A DNA stretch of 64,000 nucleotides from Intrasporangiaceae bacterium URHB0013 (GTDB lineage Bacteria > Actinomycetota > Actinomycetes > Actinomycetales > Dermatophilaceae). Shown one piece after another: positions 35,266 to 44,130 of this stretch (within the stretch, counting starts at the first letter, position 1; every line of letters starts with the position of its first letter). The stretch is from positions 172,873 through 236,872 of the forward strand of contig JIBA01000017.1 of assembly GCA_000620545.1 (NCBI GenBank), in the 5' to 3' direction. The position numbers and the translations under genes were made by a program. Below the pieces are notes generated by a model. That model searched no databases. It had not been told where the DNA came from and worked only from the letters and a program-made list of their open reading frames with translations.

Positions 35266-36089
35266 GACCCACCTCGGCCGAGGGGCTGGGCACGACGGAC
35301 CAGCAGGTCACGCAGCGCCCGGGTGTGGCGGCGGCTCACGACCAGCTCGTGCCCGCCCACCACCACCGTCGTGCGGCCACCTTCGGTGCGCCACTCGGTG
35401 ATGTGCCCCAGCGCGACGAGCGAGGACCGGTGGATGCGGACGAACCCCGCGTCACGCCACTGGTCGGCCAAGGTCGTGAGCGGCACGCGGACGAGGTGGC
35501 TCTCGGTGGCCGTGTGGAGGCGGGCGTAGTCGCCCTGCGCCTCGACGTAGAGGACGTCGGAGCGCGACACGAGCCGGCTGACCCCGGCGAGCTCGACGAC
35601 GATGGTCTCGTCGGCCGCCGAGGGGGCCGGCTCACGACCGTGGATCTGGCGGACGACGCGACGCACCGCCTGGTCGAGCCGCTCGTCGCGCACCGGCTTG
35701 AGGACGTAGTCGACGACGTTGAGCTCGAAGGCGTCGACGGCGTGCTGCTCGTGGGCCGTGACGAAGACGATCGGTGGCTGGGTCGAGAAGCGCGCGAGCA
35801 CGCGGGCCAGGTCGAGCCCGCTGAGCCCCGGCATCTGCACGTCCATGAAGATCGCGTCGACCTGCTCCTCGTGAAGCACTCGCAGCGCCGCCTCGCCGGA
35901 ACCGGCCGCGACGACCTGACCGACGCACTCGTGCCGGCCGAGCATCCAGGCGAGCTCGTCGAGCGCCGGCGCCTCGTCGTCGACGGCCAGGACGCGCAGC
36001 TGCGGCGCGTCGTCCGGCTGCCCCGACCCCTCGAGGTGTGCTGCGACGTGGTGGGCGGGCTGGGACGAGACACCGAACGGTCCGGTCAC
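35262..36089 (-). CDS. LytTR-family response regulator
   Basis: The 275-residue protein has a receiver domain (LRVLAVDDEAPAL with Asp37/Asp38, phospho-acceptor Asp83 in IFMDVQMPGLSG, and Lys in YVLKPVRDERL) followed by a LytTR DNA-binding domain (residues about 165-270, ending VSRRHTRALRDLL). Such regulators bind direct repeats in promoters of transporter or surface genes. It overlaps the kinase gene by four bases and the accessory membrane gene by four bases, so kinase, regulator, accessory protein and symporter are one coupled operon. Confidence 0.94.
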   Translation of the reverse strand: MTGPFGVSSQPAHHVAAHLEGSGQPDDAPQLRVLAVDDEAPALDELAWMLGRHECVGQVVAAGSGEAALRVLHEEQVDAIFMDVQMPGLSGLDLARVLARFSTQPPIVFVTAHEQHAVDAFELNVVDYVLKPVRDERLDQAVRRVVRQIHGREPAPSAADETIVVELAGVSRLVSRSDVLYVEAQGDYARLHTATESHLVRVPLTTLADQWRDAGFVRIHRSSLVALGHITEWRTEGGRTTVVVGGHELVVSRRHTRALRDLLVRRAQPLGRGGS

Positions 36090-37210
36090 ACGTGCACCCC
36101 CGGGCGGAACTTCGGCAGCCGCACGACGACCCTCGTGCCGGCTCCGGGCGCGGTCTCGACGACGAGCCCGTAGTCGTCACCGAACGTGGTGCGCAGGCGC
36201 TCGTCGACGTTGGCCAGGCCCACGGAGTCGCTGCTCGGGTCGCCGGCCAGCACCTGGCGGACCCGCTCCGGGTCCTCGCCGACACCGTTGTCCTCGATCG
36301 TCACGACGCACTCGTGGTCGGCGTCCTGGGCGAGGATGCTGATCTCCCCGGTGCCCGCGCGGCCCTCGATGCCATGCTGCACGGCGTTCTCGACGAGGGG
36401 CTGCAGGCACAGGAACGGCACCACGACGGGCAGCACCTCCGGCGCGACGCGCACGGTCACGGTGAGCCGGTCGCCGAAGCGCGCCTTCTCGATGACGAGG
36501 TAGGCCTCGATGGAGCGCAGCTCCTCGGCGAGCGTCGTGAACTCGCCGTGCCGCCGGAAGGAGTAGCGGGTGAACTCCGCGAGGTCGACGAGCAGCTCTC
36601 GGGCGCGCTCGGGATCGGTGCGGGTGAACGAGGCGATGGCCGTCAGTGAGTTGTAGATGAAGTGCGGGCTGATCTGAGCGCGCAGGGCCCGCACCTCGGC
36701 CTCCATCAGGCGCGTGCGCGAGGCGTCGAGCTCGGCGAGCTCGAGCTGGCCCGAGACCCAGCGCGCCACCTCGTTCGTGGCCCGGACGAGGCCGGCAGAG
36801 GCCCGGCCGGTGAAGACCTGGAGCGTGCCGACGACCTTCTCGTCGACGTCGAGCGGCGCGACGATCGCCTGCCGAACGACGCACGAGGGCTCGGGACAGG
36901 CGACGTCCGCACCGTCGACGACCGTCGTGCGTCCGTGGCCGAGCGTGCCGGCCGAGATGACGGCCGGCTGGGCGGCATGGTGTGAGCGACCGCCGTCCCA
37001 CGCGAGCAGGCCGTTGGTGTCGGTCATCGCGACGGCGGGTGCACCGAGGAGCGCACGCAGGTGCTTGAGCGAGCGCTCGGCAGCCGCGGGCGTCAGGCCC
37101 ATCCGCAGCGGTGGCGAGGCGAGCAGCGCCGTGTGCAGGGTGCGGTACGTCGCACGGTCGGCCTCGGTGCCGAGGTGGCCGCGACGCAGCAGTGCGCCCC
37201 ACGAGCTCAT
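36086..37210 (-). CDS. LytS-type sensor histidine kinase with GAF-like sensor
   Basis: This 374-residue kinase lacks the membrane sensor of classical LytS and instead has a GAF-like domain (about 45-165) containing Cys105 and Cys110 (VACPEPSC), possible redox or metal ligands. The phospho-acceptor is His183 in AQISPHFIYNSL. The ATPase part has LQPLVENAVQHGIEG and IEDNGVGEDP. It is probably cytoplasmic and phosphorylates the LytTR regulator encoded next. TAGGCT lies six bases before ATG 37210, so the operon transcript is probably leaderless. Confidence 0.92.
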   Translation of the reverse strand: MSSWGALLRRGHLGTEADRATYRTLHTALLASPPLRMGLTPAAAERSLKHLRALLGAPAVAMTDTNGLLAWDGGRSHHAAQPAVISAGTLGHGRTTVVDGADVACPEPSCVVRQAIVAPLDVDEKVVGTLQVFTGRASAGLVRATNEVARWVSGQLELAELDASRTRLMEAEVRALRAQISPHFIYNSLTAIASFTRTDPERARELLVDLAEFTRYSFRRHGEFTTLAEELRSIEAYLVIEKARFGDRLTVTVRVAPEVLPVVVPFLCLQPLVENAVQHGIEGRAGTGEISILAQDADHECVVTIEDNGVGEDPERVRQVLAGDPSSDSVGLANVDERLRTTFGDDYGLVVETAPGAGTRVVVRLPKFRPGVHV

Positions 37211-37216
37211 GCGGAC

Positions 37217-37222
37217 AGCCTA
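37217..37222 (-). promoter_or_regulatory. -10 element for leaderless start of the sensor-kinase operon
   Basis: TAGGCT on the minus strand, six bases, then ATG 37210. It lies in the 28-base gap after obgE, so the operon has its own start close behind that gene. Confidence 0.5.
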
Positions 37223-37238
37223 TGTGCCCCCGCCGGAG

Positions 37239-38771
37239 TCAGGCGTCGTCGTCCTCGTCGGCGGCGACGTGCCACAACCCGGACCGGCGCTCGGCCTCGA
37301 GCTCCTCCTGGGTGGCCGCGCGCGCCGCGTAGCGGTCCTTCTGCGCCTCACGCTTCTCGTCACGGGTCGGTCGCGAGCCCTCTGCGAGCCGCAGGTCGGT
37401 GCCGCGCGAGCCGAGCAGCTCGGCGCCGGCCTGCAGCGTGGGCTCCCAGTCGAAGACGACGGCGTCCTCCGCGGTGCCGATGACGACGGTGTCGCCGGCG
37501 ACGGCGCCGACCTTGTAGAGCTCCTCCTCGACACCGAGGCGACCGAGCCGGTCGGCGAGGTAGCCGACGGCCTCGTCGTTGGAGAAGTCGGTCTGGCGCA
37601 CCCAGCGGTACGGGCGCTCGCCGGCGACTCGGAAGATCGGTCCGTCCGGACCGTTCTCCTTGACGATCGTGAAGCCCTTGTCGTCCACGGACCTCGGGCG
37701 GAGCACGACGCGCTTGGGCACGGCGGCCTCGGCCTCGATCTCGGCGCGCGCGGCTTCGACCTGGCGCGCCATGGCGAAGCTCAGCTCACGCAGGCCCTGG
37801 TGCGCCACGGCGGAGACGATGAAGACCTCGATGCCGCGGGCCTCGAGGTCGGGCTTGACCATCTCGGCGAGCTCGCGCGCCTCCGGCACGTCGGCCTTGT
37901 TGAGCACGACGATGCGGGTGCGGTCGGCGAGCGGCTTGCCGCCGAGGTCGGCGTCGGGCACGTAGAGGGACAGCTCGTTCTCGATGACGTCGAGGTCGGA
38001 CATGGGGTCGCGGCCCGGCTCGAGGGTGGCGCAGTCGATGACGTGGACGAGGACCGAACAGCGCTCGACGTGGCGCAGGAACTCCAGGCCCAGGCCCTTG
38101 CCCTCGTGGGCGCCCGGGATGAGTCCGGGCACGTCGGCCACGGTGAAGCGCGCCGAACCCGCCGTCACGACGCCGAGGTTGGGCACGAGGGTCGTGAACG
38201 GGTAGTCGGCGATCTTGGGCTTCGCGGCCGACAGCACCGAGACGAGCGAGGACTTGCCGGCGCTCGGGAAGCCGATGAGCGCGACGTCGGCGAGCGTCTT
38301 GAGCTCGAGGACGACGTCGACCTCCTCGCCGGGCTCGCCGAGGAGCGCGAAGCCGGGGGCCTTGCGCCGCGCCGACGACAGCGCCTTGTTGCCGAGGCCG
38401 CCGCGGCCCCCGCGCGCGATGACGTGCTCGGTGCCCATGCCGACGAGGTCGATGACGATCCGGCCCTCGCCGTCCTTGACGACCGTGCCCTCGGGGACCG
38501 CCAGCACGAGGTCGTCGCCGTCGGCACCGTTCTTCTCGTCGCCGGCGCCGGGCAGTCCGTTGACCGCCTTGCGGTGCGGGTGGCGGTGGTAGTCGAGAAG
38601 CGTCGTGGCCTGGGGGTCGACCCGCAGGATCACGGAGCCACCATGGCCGCCGTTGCCGCCGTCAGGACCGCCGAGCGGCTTGAACTTCTCGCGCTTGACG
38701 GAGGCGACGCCGTGCCCGCCGGCGCCGGCGCTGAGGTGCAGCACGACGCGGTCGACGAAGGTCACTGCCAT
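37239..38771 (-). CDS. obgE: GTPase ObgE/CgtA
   Basis: The 510-residue protein has the glycine-rich Obg domain ([30 protein letters not shown]), the GTPase domain with Walker A GFPSAGKS (167-174) and [16 protein letters not shown], and the OCT domain behind it; the last 60 residues form an acidic/basic tail common in actinobacteria. Obg assists 50S assembly and stress responses. ATG 38771 was preferred to GTG 38780 because GAAGAG sits eight bases before it and MAVTFVDRV is the conserved N-terminus. It follows rpmA on the same strand across a 183-base gap with a terminator and nested inverted repeats. Confidence 0.96.
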   Translation of the reverse strand: MAVTFVDRVVLHLSAGAGGHGVASVKREKFKPLGGPDGGNGGHGGSVILRVDPQATTLLDYHRHPHRKAVNGLPGAGDEKNGADGDDLVLAVPEGTVVKDGEGRIVIDLVGMGTEHVIARGGRGGLGNKALSSARRKAPGFALLGEPGEEVDVVLELKTLADVALIGFPSAGKSSLVSVLSAAKPKIADYPFTTLVPNLGVVTAGSARFTVADVPGLIPGAHEGKGLGLEFLRHVERCSVLVHVIDCATLEPGRDPMSDLDVIENELSLYVPDADLGGKPLADRTRIVVLNKADVPEARELAEMVKPDLEARGIEVFIVSAVAHQGLRELSFAMARQVEAARAEIEAEAAVPKRVVLRPRSVDDKGFTIVKENGPDGPIFRVAGERPYRWVRQTDFSNDEAVGYLADRLGRLGVEEELYKVGAVAGDTVVIGTAEDAVVFDWEPTLQAGAELLGSRGTDLRLAEGSRPTRDEKREAQKDRYAARAATQEELEAERRSGLWHVAADEDDDA

Positions 38772-38800
38772 GGGGGTCACTCTTCCAGATCAGGGTGGGT

Positions 38801-38884
38801 GGACGGCATACGCCGGTGGCTGGAGCCGGGAGGTGGCAATCGCGAGCGTGCGAGGGACTGCCACCTCGTTCCGGAATGCCGTCC
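38801..38884 (-). repeat. Nested inverted repeats in the rpmA-obgE gap
   Basis: Outer arms GGACGGCAT (38801-38809) and ATGCCGTCC (38876-38884) enclose inner arms GAGGTGGCA (38830-38838) and TGCCACCTC (38859-38867). The left outer arm overlaps a CGGCATAC octamer. The structure would lie in the obgE leader RNA if obgE has a promoter here or is read through from rpmA. Confidence 0.65.
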
Positions 38885-38896
38885 CCCGGGAAAGGC

Positions 38897-38927
38897 GGAA
38901 GGGCGGGCCACGCGGGCCCGCCCTTCC
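38897..38927 (-). terminator. Strong hairpin downstream of rpmA
   Basis: A perfect 13-bp GC-rich stem GGAAGGGCGGGCC/GGCCCGCCCTTCC has a five-base loop. On the minus strand it is followed by GCCTTTCC. It should end or attenuate rplU-rpmA transcription before obgE. Confidence 0.75.
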
Positions 38928-38942
38928 GGTACAAACTCAGTG

Positions 38943-38958
38943 GTGATCAGCTGATCAC
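38943..38958. repeat. Perfect 16-bp palindrome over the rpmA stop codon
   Basis: GTGATCAGCTGATCAC is fully self-complementary and covers the TGA of rpmA (38955-38957). It could be a protein site or a chance consequence of the final codons. Confidence 0.6.
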
Positions 38959-39224
38959 TCGGCAGCTGCGGTCTCGACCTGCTCGATGTTGACCGTCTTG
39001 CGGCCGCGCTTGGAGCCGAACTTCACGGCGCCGGCGACGAGGGCGAACAGCGTGTCGTCGCCACCGCGACCGACACCCTCACCGGGGTGGAAGTGCGTGC
39101 CGCGCTGACGGACGAGGATCTCGCCCGCGTTGACCTTCTGGCCACCGAAACGCTTGACGCCGAGGAACTGTGCGTTCGAGTCGCGACCGTTGCGGGTCGA
39201 GGACGCACCCTTCTTGTGTGCCAT
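38955..39224 (-). CDS. rpmA: Ribosomal protein bL27
   Basis: The 89-residue protein begins [19 protein letters not shown] and continues [28 protein letters not shown], the highly conserved L27 sequence that reaches the peptidyl-transferase centre. AGAAGGA precedes the ATG. It lies 39 bases after rplU, the universal L21-L27 order. Confidence 0.99.
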   Translation of the reverse strand: MAHKKGASSTRNGRDSNAQFLGVKRFGGQKVNAGEILVRQRGTHFHPGEGVGRGGDDTLFALVAGAVKFGSKRGRKTVNIEQVETAAAE

Positions 39225-39263
39225 GTCAGTCCTTCTCTCGTGAGTCTCTGGGTTCCGGGCGGA

Positions 39264-39572
39264 TCACGCGTTGATCGCGGTGATCTTGACCTGGGTCAGC
39301 GGCTGACGGTGGCCCTGACGCTTGCGGTAGCCGGTCTTGTTCTTGTACTTCATGATGACGATCTTGGGGCCCTTGGCGGCCTTGACGACCTCGGCCTGCA
39401 CCGACACCTTGGACAGCTTGTCGGCGTCGGACGTGACCGTCGCCCCGTCCACGAGGAGCAGCGGCGTGAGCTCGATGGCATCGCCGGGCTGACCCGTCAC
39501 CTTGTCGACGAGCAGGACATCGCCCACCGACACCTTCTCCTGGCGACCGCCAGCGCGAACAATCGCGTACAC
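39264..39572 (-). CDS. rplU: Ribosomal protein bL21
   Basis: The 102-residue protein from GTG 39572 begins [18 protein letters not shown], the conserved L21 start, and ends with [18 protein letters not shown], the rRNA-binding C-terminus. The open frame extends 16 codons upstream but those residues are not conserved, and GAGAGTGAG lies before the GTG. L21 binds 23S rRNA. It is the first gene of the rplU-rpmA unit. Confidence 0.98.
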   Translation of the reverse strand: MYAIVRAGGRQEKVSVGDVLLVDKVTGQPGDAIELTPLLLVDGATVTSDADKLSKVSVQAEVVKAAKGPKIVIMKYKNKTGYRKRQGHRQPLTQVKITAINA

Positions 39573-39617
39573 AGTGAAACTCACTCTCTGATCAAGGGTT
39601 GGTATCGCCACTTTCGG

Positions 39618-39644
39618 CACCGGCCCGTCAACACGGGCCCGGTG
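39618..39644 (-). terminator. Hairpin between rne and rplU
   Basis: CACCGGCCCGT pairs with ACGGG-c-CCGGTG (one bulged base, four-base loop). It lies downstream of the rne stop on the same strand and before rplU. Confidence 0.55.
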
Positions 39645-39697
39645 GGCGCACCAAGGAAGAAGATTACCGGCTGGGAGGGCCCAGCTCCAAACCGAGG

Positions 39698-42600
39698 TCA
39701 GCCCTGGCCCGTGGTCCCGGACTCGCCGCCCGAGTCGCCGCCGGACTCGCCGCTCGACTCGCCGCTCGCGCGGGGAGGACCGGCCGGGGCGACGACCCGA
39801 CCGCGACGGCGCCGCCCCCGGGCTGCGGGCGCCACCTCCACGGCTGCCTCGACGGGGGCCGGGCCACTAGTCTCGACGGTCGCCTCGGGCTGCGTTGCGG
39901 CGGCCTCGGGCTCCGCGCCGTCGACGCGGTCGATGCCGTCGATGCCGTGCGAGCCGTCGATGCGCTCGGAGCCGTCGATGCGGTCGGTGCCGTCGATGCG
40001 GTCGGTTGCGTCGGCGACATCGGACTCGAGCTCGACGTGCCCACCACCCTGGGTCGCCTGCTCGTCACCGGACGCGACGTCGTGGACGTCCTCGCCGGAC
40101 CACGGGCCGTCGTCGTCCGGGAAGCCGCGACCGGCGTGGACGCCGTCCACGGCGTCGGCCGCCCCGTGCTCCACCGGCTGGCCCGAGGCGCTCTTGAGCG
40201 CGGCCGCGTGCGCCGCGGCCGCGATCTGCGCCGCCGTGGGACCGTTGCTCCTGGACTCCGACGGCGAGGCCTGCTGGCTCGACGACTGAGGCTGCTGGCC
40301 ACCGTTGCCGTTCTGGTGACCGCCACCCTGGGAGCCGCCCTGGGCCGAGCCCTGGCCGCGGCCACGACGCCGGCTGGTGCTGCTGCCACCGTTCTCGCCC
40401 TGGCTCTGCTCGTGCTGGTGCGCGCCCTTGTCGACGGGGTCGGTGTGGATGATGAAGCCACGCCCGTTGCAGTGGTCGCACGTCTCGGAGAAGACCTCGA
40501 TGAGGCCTGATCCCACTCGCTTGCGGGTCATCTGGACCAGGCCGAGGGAGGTGACCTCGGCGACCTGGTGCTTGGTGCGGTCGCGCCCGAGGCACTCGAG
40601 CAGGCGACGCACCACGAGCTCGCGGTTGCTCTCCAGGACCATGTCGATGAAGTCGATGACGATGATGCCGCCGATGTCGCGCAGCCGGAGCTGACGCACG
40701 ATCTCCTCGGCCGCCTCGATGTTGTTCTTGGTGACGGTCTCCTCGAGGTTGCCGCCCGAACCGACGAACTTGCCGGTGTTGACGTCGACGACCGTCATGG
40801 CCTCGGTGCGGTCGATGACGAGCGAACCGCCGCTCGGGAGCCAGACCTTGCGGTCCATCGCCTTGGAGAGCTGCTCGTCGACTCGGTGGTGGCTGAAGAG
40901 GTCCTCCTCGGCCGTCCACTTCGTGACGCGGTCGGCGAGGTCGGGTGCGACGGAGGAGATGTAGGGGTGGATCTCGTTCCACGCCTGGTCGCCTGCGACG
41001 ACGAGCTGCTTGAAGTCCTCGTTGAAGACGTCGCGGATGACGCGGACGGTGAGGTCCGGCTCGCCGTGCAGGAGCATCGGGGCCTGGCCGCCGGTCGCGG
41101 ATCCCGGAGCGCCGTTCTTCTTCTTGCCCTTGCTCTTTCCCGCGCGGGGGCTGGACGCCGCCTCGGCCTTGGCCTGGATGTCCTCCCACGTCCGCGTCAG
41201 GCGCTCGACGTCGGCACGCAGCTCCTCCTCGCTCGCACCCTCCGCCGCCGTGCGGACGATGACGCCGGCCGAGTCCGGCACGACGTCGCGCAGGATCTTC
41301 TTGAGGCGGGCGCGTTCGGTGTCCGGCAGCTTGCGGCTGATCCCGGTCATCGAGCTGTTGGGGACGTAGACGAGGTAGCGGCCCGGCAACGAGATCTGCG
41401 AGGTCAGGCGCGCGCCCTTGTGGCCGATCGGGTCCTTCGTGACCTGCACGAGCACGGTCTGGCCGGAGCCGAGGGCGTTCTCGATGCGCTTGGGCTGGTT
41501 CGCCTCGAGGCCGGCAGCGTCCCAGTTGACCTCGCCGGCGTAGAGCACGGCATTGCGGCCCTTGCCGATGTCGACGAACGCCGCCTCCATCGAGGGCAGG
41601 ACGTTCTGGACGCGGCCGAGGTAGATGTTGCCCGCCATGGAGACGTTCGTGGCCTGGTCGATGTAGTGCTCGACGAGGACACCGTCCTCGAGGACGCCCA
41701 TCTGGGTGCGGCCCTCCTTGTTGCGCACGACCATGACGCGGTCGACGGCCTCGCGCCGGGCGAGGAACTCGGCCTCGGTGATGACCGTGCGGCGACGCCC
41801 GGCCTCGCGGCCTTCGCGGCGACGCTGCTTCTTCGCCTCGAGACGGGTCGAGCCCTTGACGGCGACCGGCTCGTCGCTCTGGGTGCGCGGCTGGCGCACC
41901 CGGGTCAGGACGTTCGGGGTGTCGTCACCGGAGTCGGCGGCAGACCCCGCGCGGCGGCGACGACGGCGACGGCGGCTCGAGCCGCCCTCGTCGTCCGAGT
42001 CGCCCTCGGAGTCCGCATCGGACTCCACGTCGGAGTCCACGTCCGTGTCACTCGTGGTGGTGTCGGCGGACCGGCGCCCGTCGCCGGAACCACGGGAGTC
42101 GCGGGAGTCGCGGGATTCGTCGGACTCGGGCTGCTCGTCCTGCGCGTCGTCATCGTCGGTGGCCCGGCCACGACGTCCCTTGCCTCCGCGGCGACGGCGC
42201 GAGCGACGAGGGCTGCCTTCCTCGTCGGTCTGCTCGTCGGACTGCTCGTTGACGTCGGGCTGGTCCTCGTCCGTGGCGGGGGGCTCCACGTCCTCGACGT
42301 GCGCGACCGGCTCCTCGACCTCGGGCGGCGGGGTGCCACGACGACGGCGCGTCGGCACGGCCTGGCTCGCGTCGGGCGCCTGGAAGAGCACGCTGAAGCT
42401 GGGGACGACCGCGGGCTGGCGTGCGTCCTCGTCGGCGGTGCCGGCGGCCCACGCCTCGTCGGTGTCCTCGGTCTCGTCGAGGGCGTCGACGTCGATGAGC
42501 GCCGAGATGTCGATCGCCTCGGCGTCAGGAGCGTCCTGGGTCTCAGCCGGGGTCTGGGCGGGGGTCTCGGCCTCGCCGGAGACCGCACCGGCGACGAGCT

Positions 42601-43087
42601 CCTCGACGGCAGCGCTGGCCCGGTTCGCCTTGGCGCGCGACCCGCGCTTCGTCGCCTTGGCAGTGGCAGTGGCAGTGGCGGTCTCGGTGGCGGGGGCCGC
42701 GAGGGCCTCTCCGGTGTCGGCCTTCTTGCGGCTGGCGCGCTTGCGGGCCGGACGCTTGGTCTCGGCCGTCTCGGCCGTCTCGGCCGTCTCGGCCGTCTCG
42801 GCCGTCTCGGCCGTCTCGGCCGTGCCGTCGGTCGTGCCCGGGCCTGCCTCACCCGCGGGTGAGGCAGCCGCGGCCTCGGCGGCGGCCGAGGGCGCGATGG
42901 TCGTGGCCTTCTTCGTCGTGCGCCGCGGCGCGCGGCGGCGCGCGACGGGGGCGTCAGGAGCCGGCGTGGCGTCGGCCTCGGGCGTGCTGTTGCCCTGGTC
43001 GGAGCTTCGCTCGGTGGCTCGCTCGGCGCCCTGCTCGGTGGGGAACAGCGTGGCGTCGTCGCCGGTGGTGGTGTCGTTGGGTGCCAT
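39698..43087 (-). CDS. rne: Ribonuclease E/G family endoribonuclease
   Basis: The 1,129-residue protein has the catalytic core in its middle, flanked by long low-complexity arms, the actinobacterial RNase E layout. Core landmarks are the S1-type region ([21 protein letters not shown]), the DNase-I-like Mg-binding motif [14 protein letters not shown] and the zinc-link [11 protein letters not shown]. The N-terminal arm is Ala/Thr/Glu- and Arg/Asp-rich with a seven-copy ETA repeat; the C-terminal arm is Gly/Gln/Asn-rich and then carries RIDG-type repeats. RNase E initiates mRNA decay and rRNA processing and scaffolds a degradosome. GGAGG lies eight bases before ATG 43087. A 209-base leader with an inverted repeat lies upstream. 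Confidence 0.95.
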   Translation of the reverse strand: MAPNDTTTGDDATLFPTEQGAERATERSSDQGNSTPEADATPAPDAPVARRRAPRRTTKKATTIAPSAAAEAAAASPAGEAGPGTTDGTAETAETAETAETAETAETAETKRPARKRASRKKADTGEALAAPATETATATATAKATKRGSRAKANRASAAVEELVAGAVSGEAETPAQTPAETQDAPDAEAIDISALIDVDALDETEDTDEAWAAGTADEDARQPAVVPSFSVLFQAPDASQAVPTRRRRGTPPPEVEEPVAHVEDVEPPATDEDQPDVNEQSDEQTDEEGSPRRSRRRRGGKGRRGRATDDDDAQDEQPESDESRDSRDSRGSGDGRRSADTTTSDTDVDSDVESDADSEGDSDDEGGSSRRRRRRRRAGSAADSGDDTPNVLTRVRQPRTQSDEPVAVKGSTRLEAKKQRRREGREAGRRRTVITEAEFLARREAVDRVMVVRNKEGRTQMGVLEDGVLVEHYIDQATNVSMAGNIYLGRVQNVLPSMEAAFVDIGKGRNAVLYAGEVNWDAAGLEANQPKRIENALGSGQTVLVQVTKDPIGHKGARLTSQISLPGRYLVYVPNSSMTGISRKLPDTERARLKKILRDVVPDSAGVIVRTAAEGASEEELRADVERLTRTWEDIQAKAEAASSPRAGKSKGKKKNGAPGSATGGQAPMLLHGEPDLTVRVIRDVFNEDFKQLVVAGDQAWNEIHPYISSVAPDLADRVTKWTAEEDLFSHHRVDEQLSKAMDRKVWLPSGGSLVIDRTEAMTVVDVNTGKFVGSGGNLEETVTKNNIEAAEEIVRQLRLRDIGGIIVIDFIDMVLESNRELVVRRLLECLGRDRTKHQVAEVTSLGLVQMTRKRVGSGLIEVFSETCDHCNGRGFIIHTDPVDKGAHQHEQSQGENGGSSTSRRRGRGQGSAQGGSQGGGHQNGNGGQQPQSSSQQASPSESRSNGPTAAQIAAAAHAAALKSASGQPVEHGAADAVDGVHAGRGFPDDDGPWSGEDVHDVASGDEQATQGGGHVELESDVADATDRIDGTDRIDGSERIDGSHGIDGIDRVDGAEPEAAATQPEATVETSGPAPVEAAVEVAPAARGRRRRGRVVAPAGPPRASGESSGESGGDSGGESGTTGQG
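39923..40011 (-). repeat. Degenerate repeat in the 3' part of rne
   Basis: Imperfect 9-18 bp units based on GCCGTCGATGCGGTCG recur about seven times and encode the RIDG/RIDGSE/GIDG series near the C-terminus of RNase E. Confidence 0.7.
42759..42821 (-). repeat. 9-bp perfect tandem repeat in rne, seven copies
   Basis: GTCTCGGCC occurs seven times without change. It keeps frame and encodes seven Ala-Glu-Thr triplets in the N-terminal arm of RNase E. Confidence 0.95.
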
Positions 43088-43208
43088 CAGGCAGCCTCCC
43101 GTCAGGTGCGGTGCGACCCACACGCGGCCGGGGCCGTCGACACCGCACGAGTGCGGTTGCAGTCGTCGCGCCGCGTGTGCGACGGGACGGAAGTCGTCTC
43201 GCTACACC

Positions 43209-43278
43209 CGAAAACGGTTCGCGCTGGGCGCGGCCCCGTGATCGAATGCCGTCGGCGTCCTGGTCGGCAACCGTTTCG
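43209..43278 (-). promoter_or_regulatory. Inverted repeat in the rne leader
   Basis: CGAAAACGGTT (43209-43219) and AACCGTTTCG (43269-43278) pair with one bulge across a 49-base loop in the 209-base rne 5' region. RNase E genes of other bacteria are autoregulated through leader structures; whether this is such a site is inference. Confidence 0.45.
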
Positions 43279-43283
43279 CCGTC

Positions 43284-43300
43284 ATGACCTGGCAGGTCAT
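43284..43300 (-). terminator. Short hairpin over the DUF2344 stop codon
   Basis: ATGACCT-ggc-AGGTCAT is a perfect seven-bp hairpin that includes the stop codon (43297-43299). There is no T-run. Confidence 0.4.
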
Positions 43301-44070
43301 TCCAGCGGGTCGGTCACCCGCACGTTTGCGGTGTCGAGCGGTCCCTGCGCCAGTCGCGTCACCAGTGGGGGGCGCGGAGGCTGCAGGTCGGCGATCTCAC
43401 GCAGCGCGGTCAGAATGTCGTCGGGGCGTACAGCAGGTGTGGTGTGCCGTACGACCATGCGCAGTATCGCACAGTCGGCCCCCACGGTGTGAGTCGTGAC
43501 CGTGTCGTCCAGCGCGTCGCGCGCCGACAGCACGCGTGCAGCCACGATCGAGCTGCGCACGTCGAAGGTGCGCGGGCCCGACTTCGTCAGGCGGGTCACC
43601 TCGGCCGTGTCGCGCTCGAGCAGTGCGGTCACGGCGGCGGCGAGGTCGTCCAGCGGCACCCCGTCGAACTCGAGCAGCCAGTCACTCGCCTCGAGGCGGT
43701 CGGCGAGCGCACCGGGGGCCGCCTCGACGACCTGGAGGATGTCGATCCCCTCGGGCAGGGCCTCGTCGAGCGCGATGCGGACCGACTGCGGCTCGACACG
43801 CTGCGTCACCGAGATCTCGAAGTACTCCGCCTCGCTGGCCGTGCCCGTGGCCGCCGCGTTGGCATAGCTGATCTTGGGGTGGGGGTGGAAGCCCGCCGAG
43901 AAGGCCATCGGCACGTCGGCGCGTCGCAACGCCCGCTCGAGCGCGCGCTGGAAGTCCCGGCTGGAGGTGAATCGCAACCGTCCGCGCTTCGTGTAGCGGA
44001 TCCGGAGCTTCTGGACCGCAGGGTCCGGCGTCGGACCCTCGGGGACGCGCTGACGTGCCTGACGAGCCAT
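43297..44070 (-). CDS. DUF2344 (TIGR03936) radical-SAM-associated protein
   Basis: The 257-residue protein has the DUF2344 core: QKLRIRYTKRGRLRFTSSRDFQRAL, FSAGFHPHPKISYANA and SEAEYFEISVTQ. In most actinobacteria and firmicutes this gene is adjacent to or fused with a B12-binding radical SAM enzyme and is thought to act with it in RNA or protein modification. That partner is not next to it here: upstream is a PlsC gene and downstream rne. TAGCCT lies seven bases before ATG 44070, so it is probably expressed alone and leaderless. Confidence 0.88.
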   Translation of the reverse strand: MARQARQRVPEGPTPDPAVQKLRIRYTKRGRLRFTSSRDFQRALERALRRADVPMAFSAGFHPHPKISYANAAATGTASEAEYFEISVTQRVEPQSVRIALDEALPEGIDILQVVEAAPGALADRLEASDWLLEFDGVPLDDLAAAVTALLERDTAEVTRLTKSGPRTFDVRSSIVAARVLSARDALDDTVTTHTVGADCAILRMVVRHTTPAVRPDDILTALREIADLQPPRPPLVTRLAQGPLDTANVRVTDPLE

Positions 44071-44077
44071 GCCGGGA

Positions 44078-44083
44078 AGGCTA
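44078..44083 (-). promoter_or_regulatory. -10 element for leaderless start at 44070
   Basis: TAGCCT on the minus strand, seven bases, then ATG 44070; it is the same hexamer and spacing as in the leuS leader promoter. Confidence 0.55.
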
Positions 44084-44130
44084 CCGGCGCGGCAGCGCTC
44101 CCCCGGACCCGCATCGTTCTCAGCCTGTCC

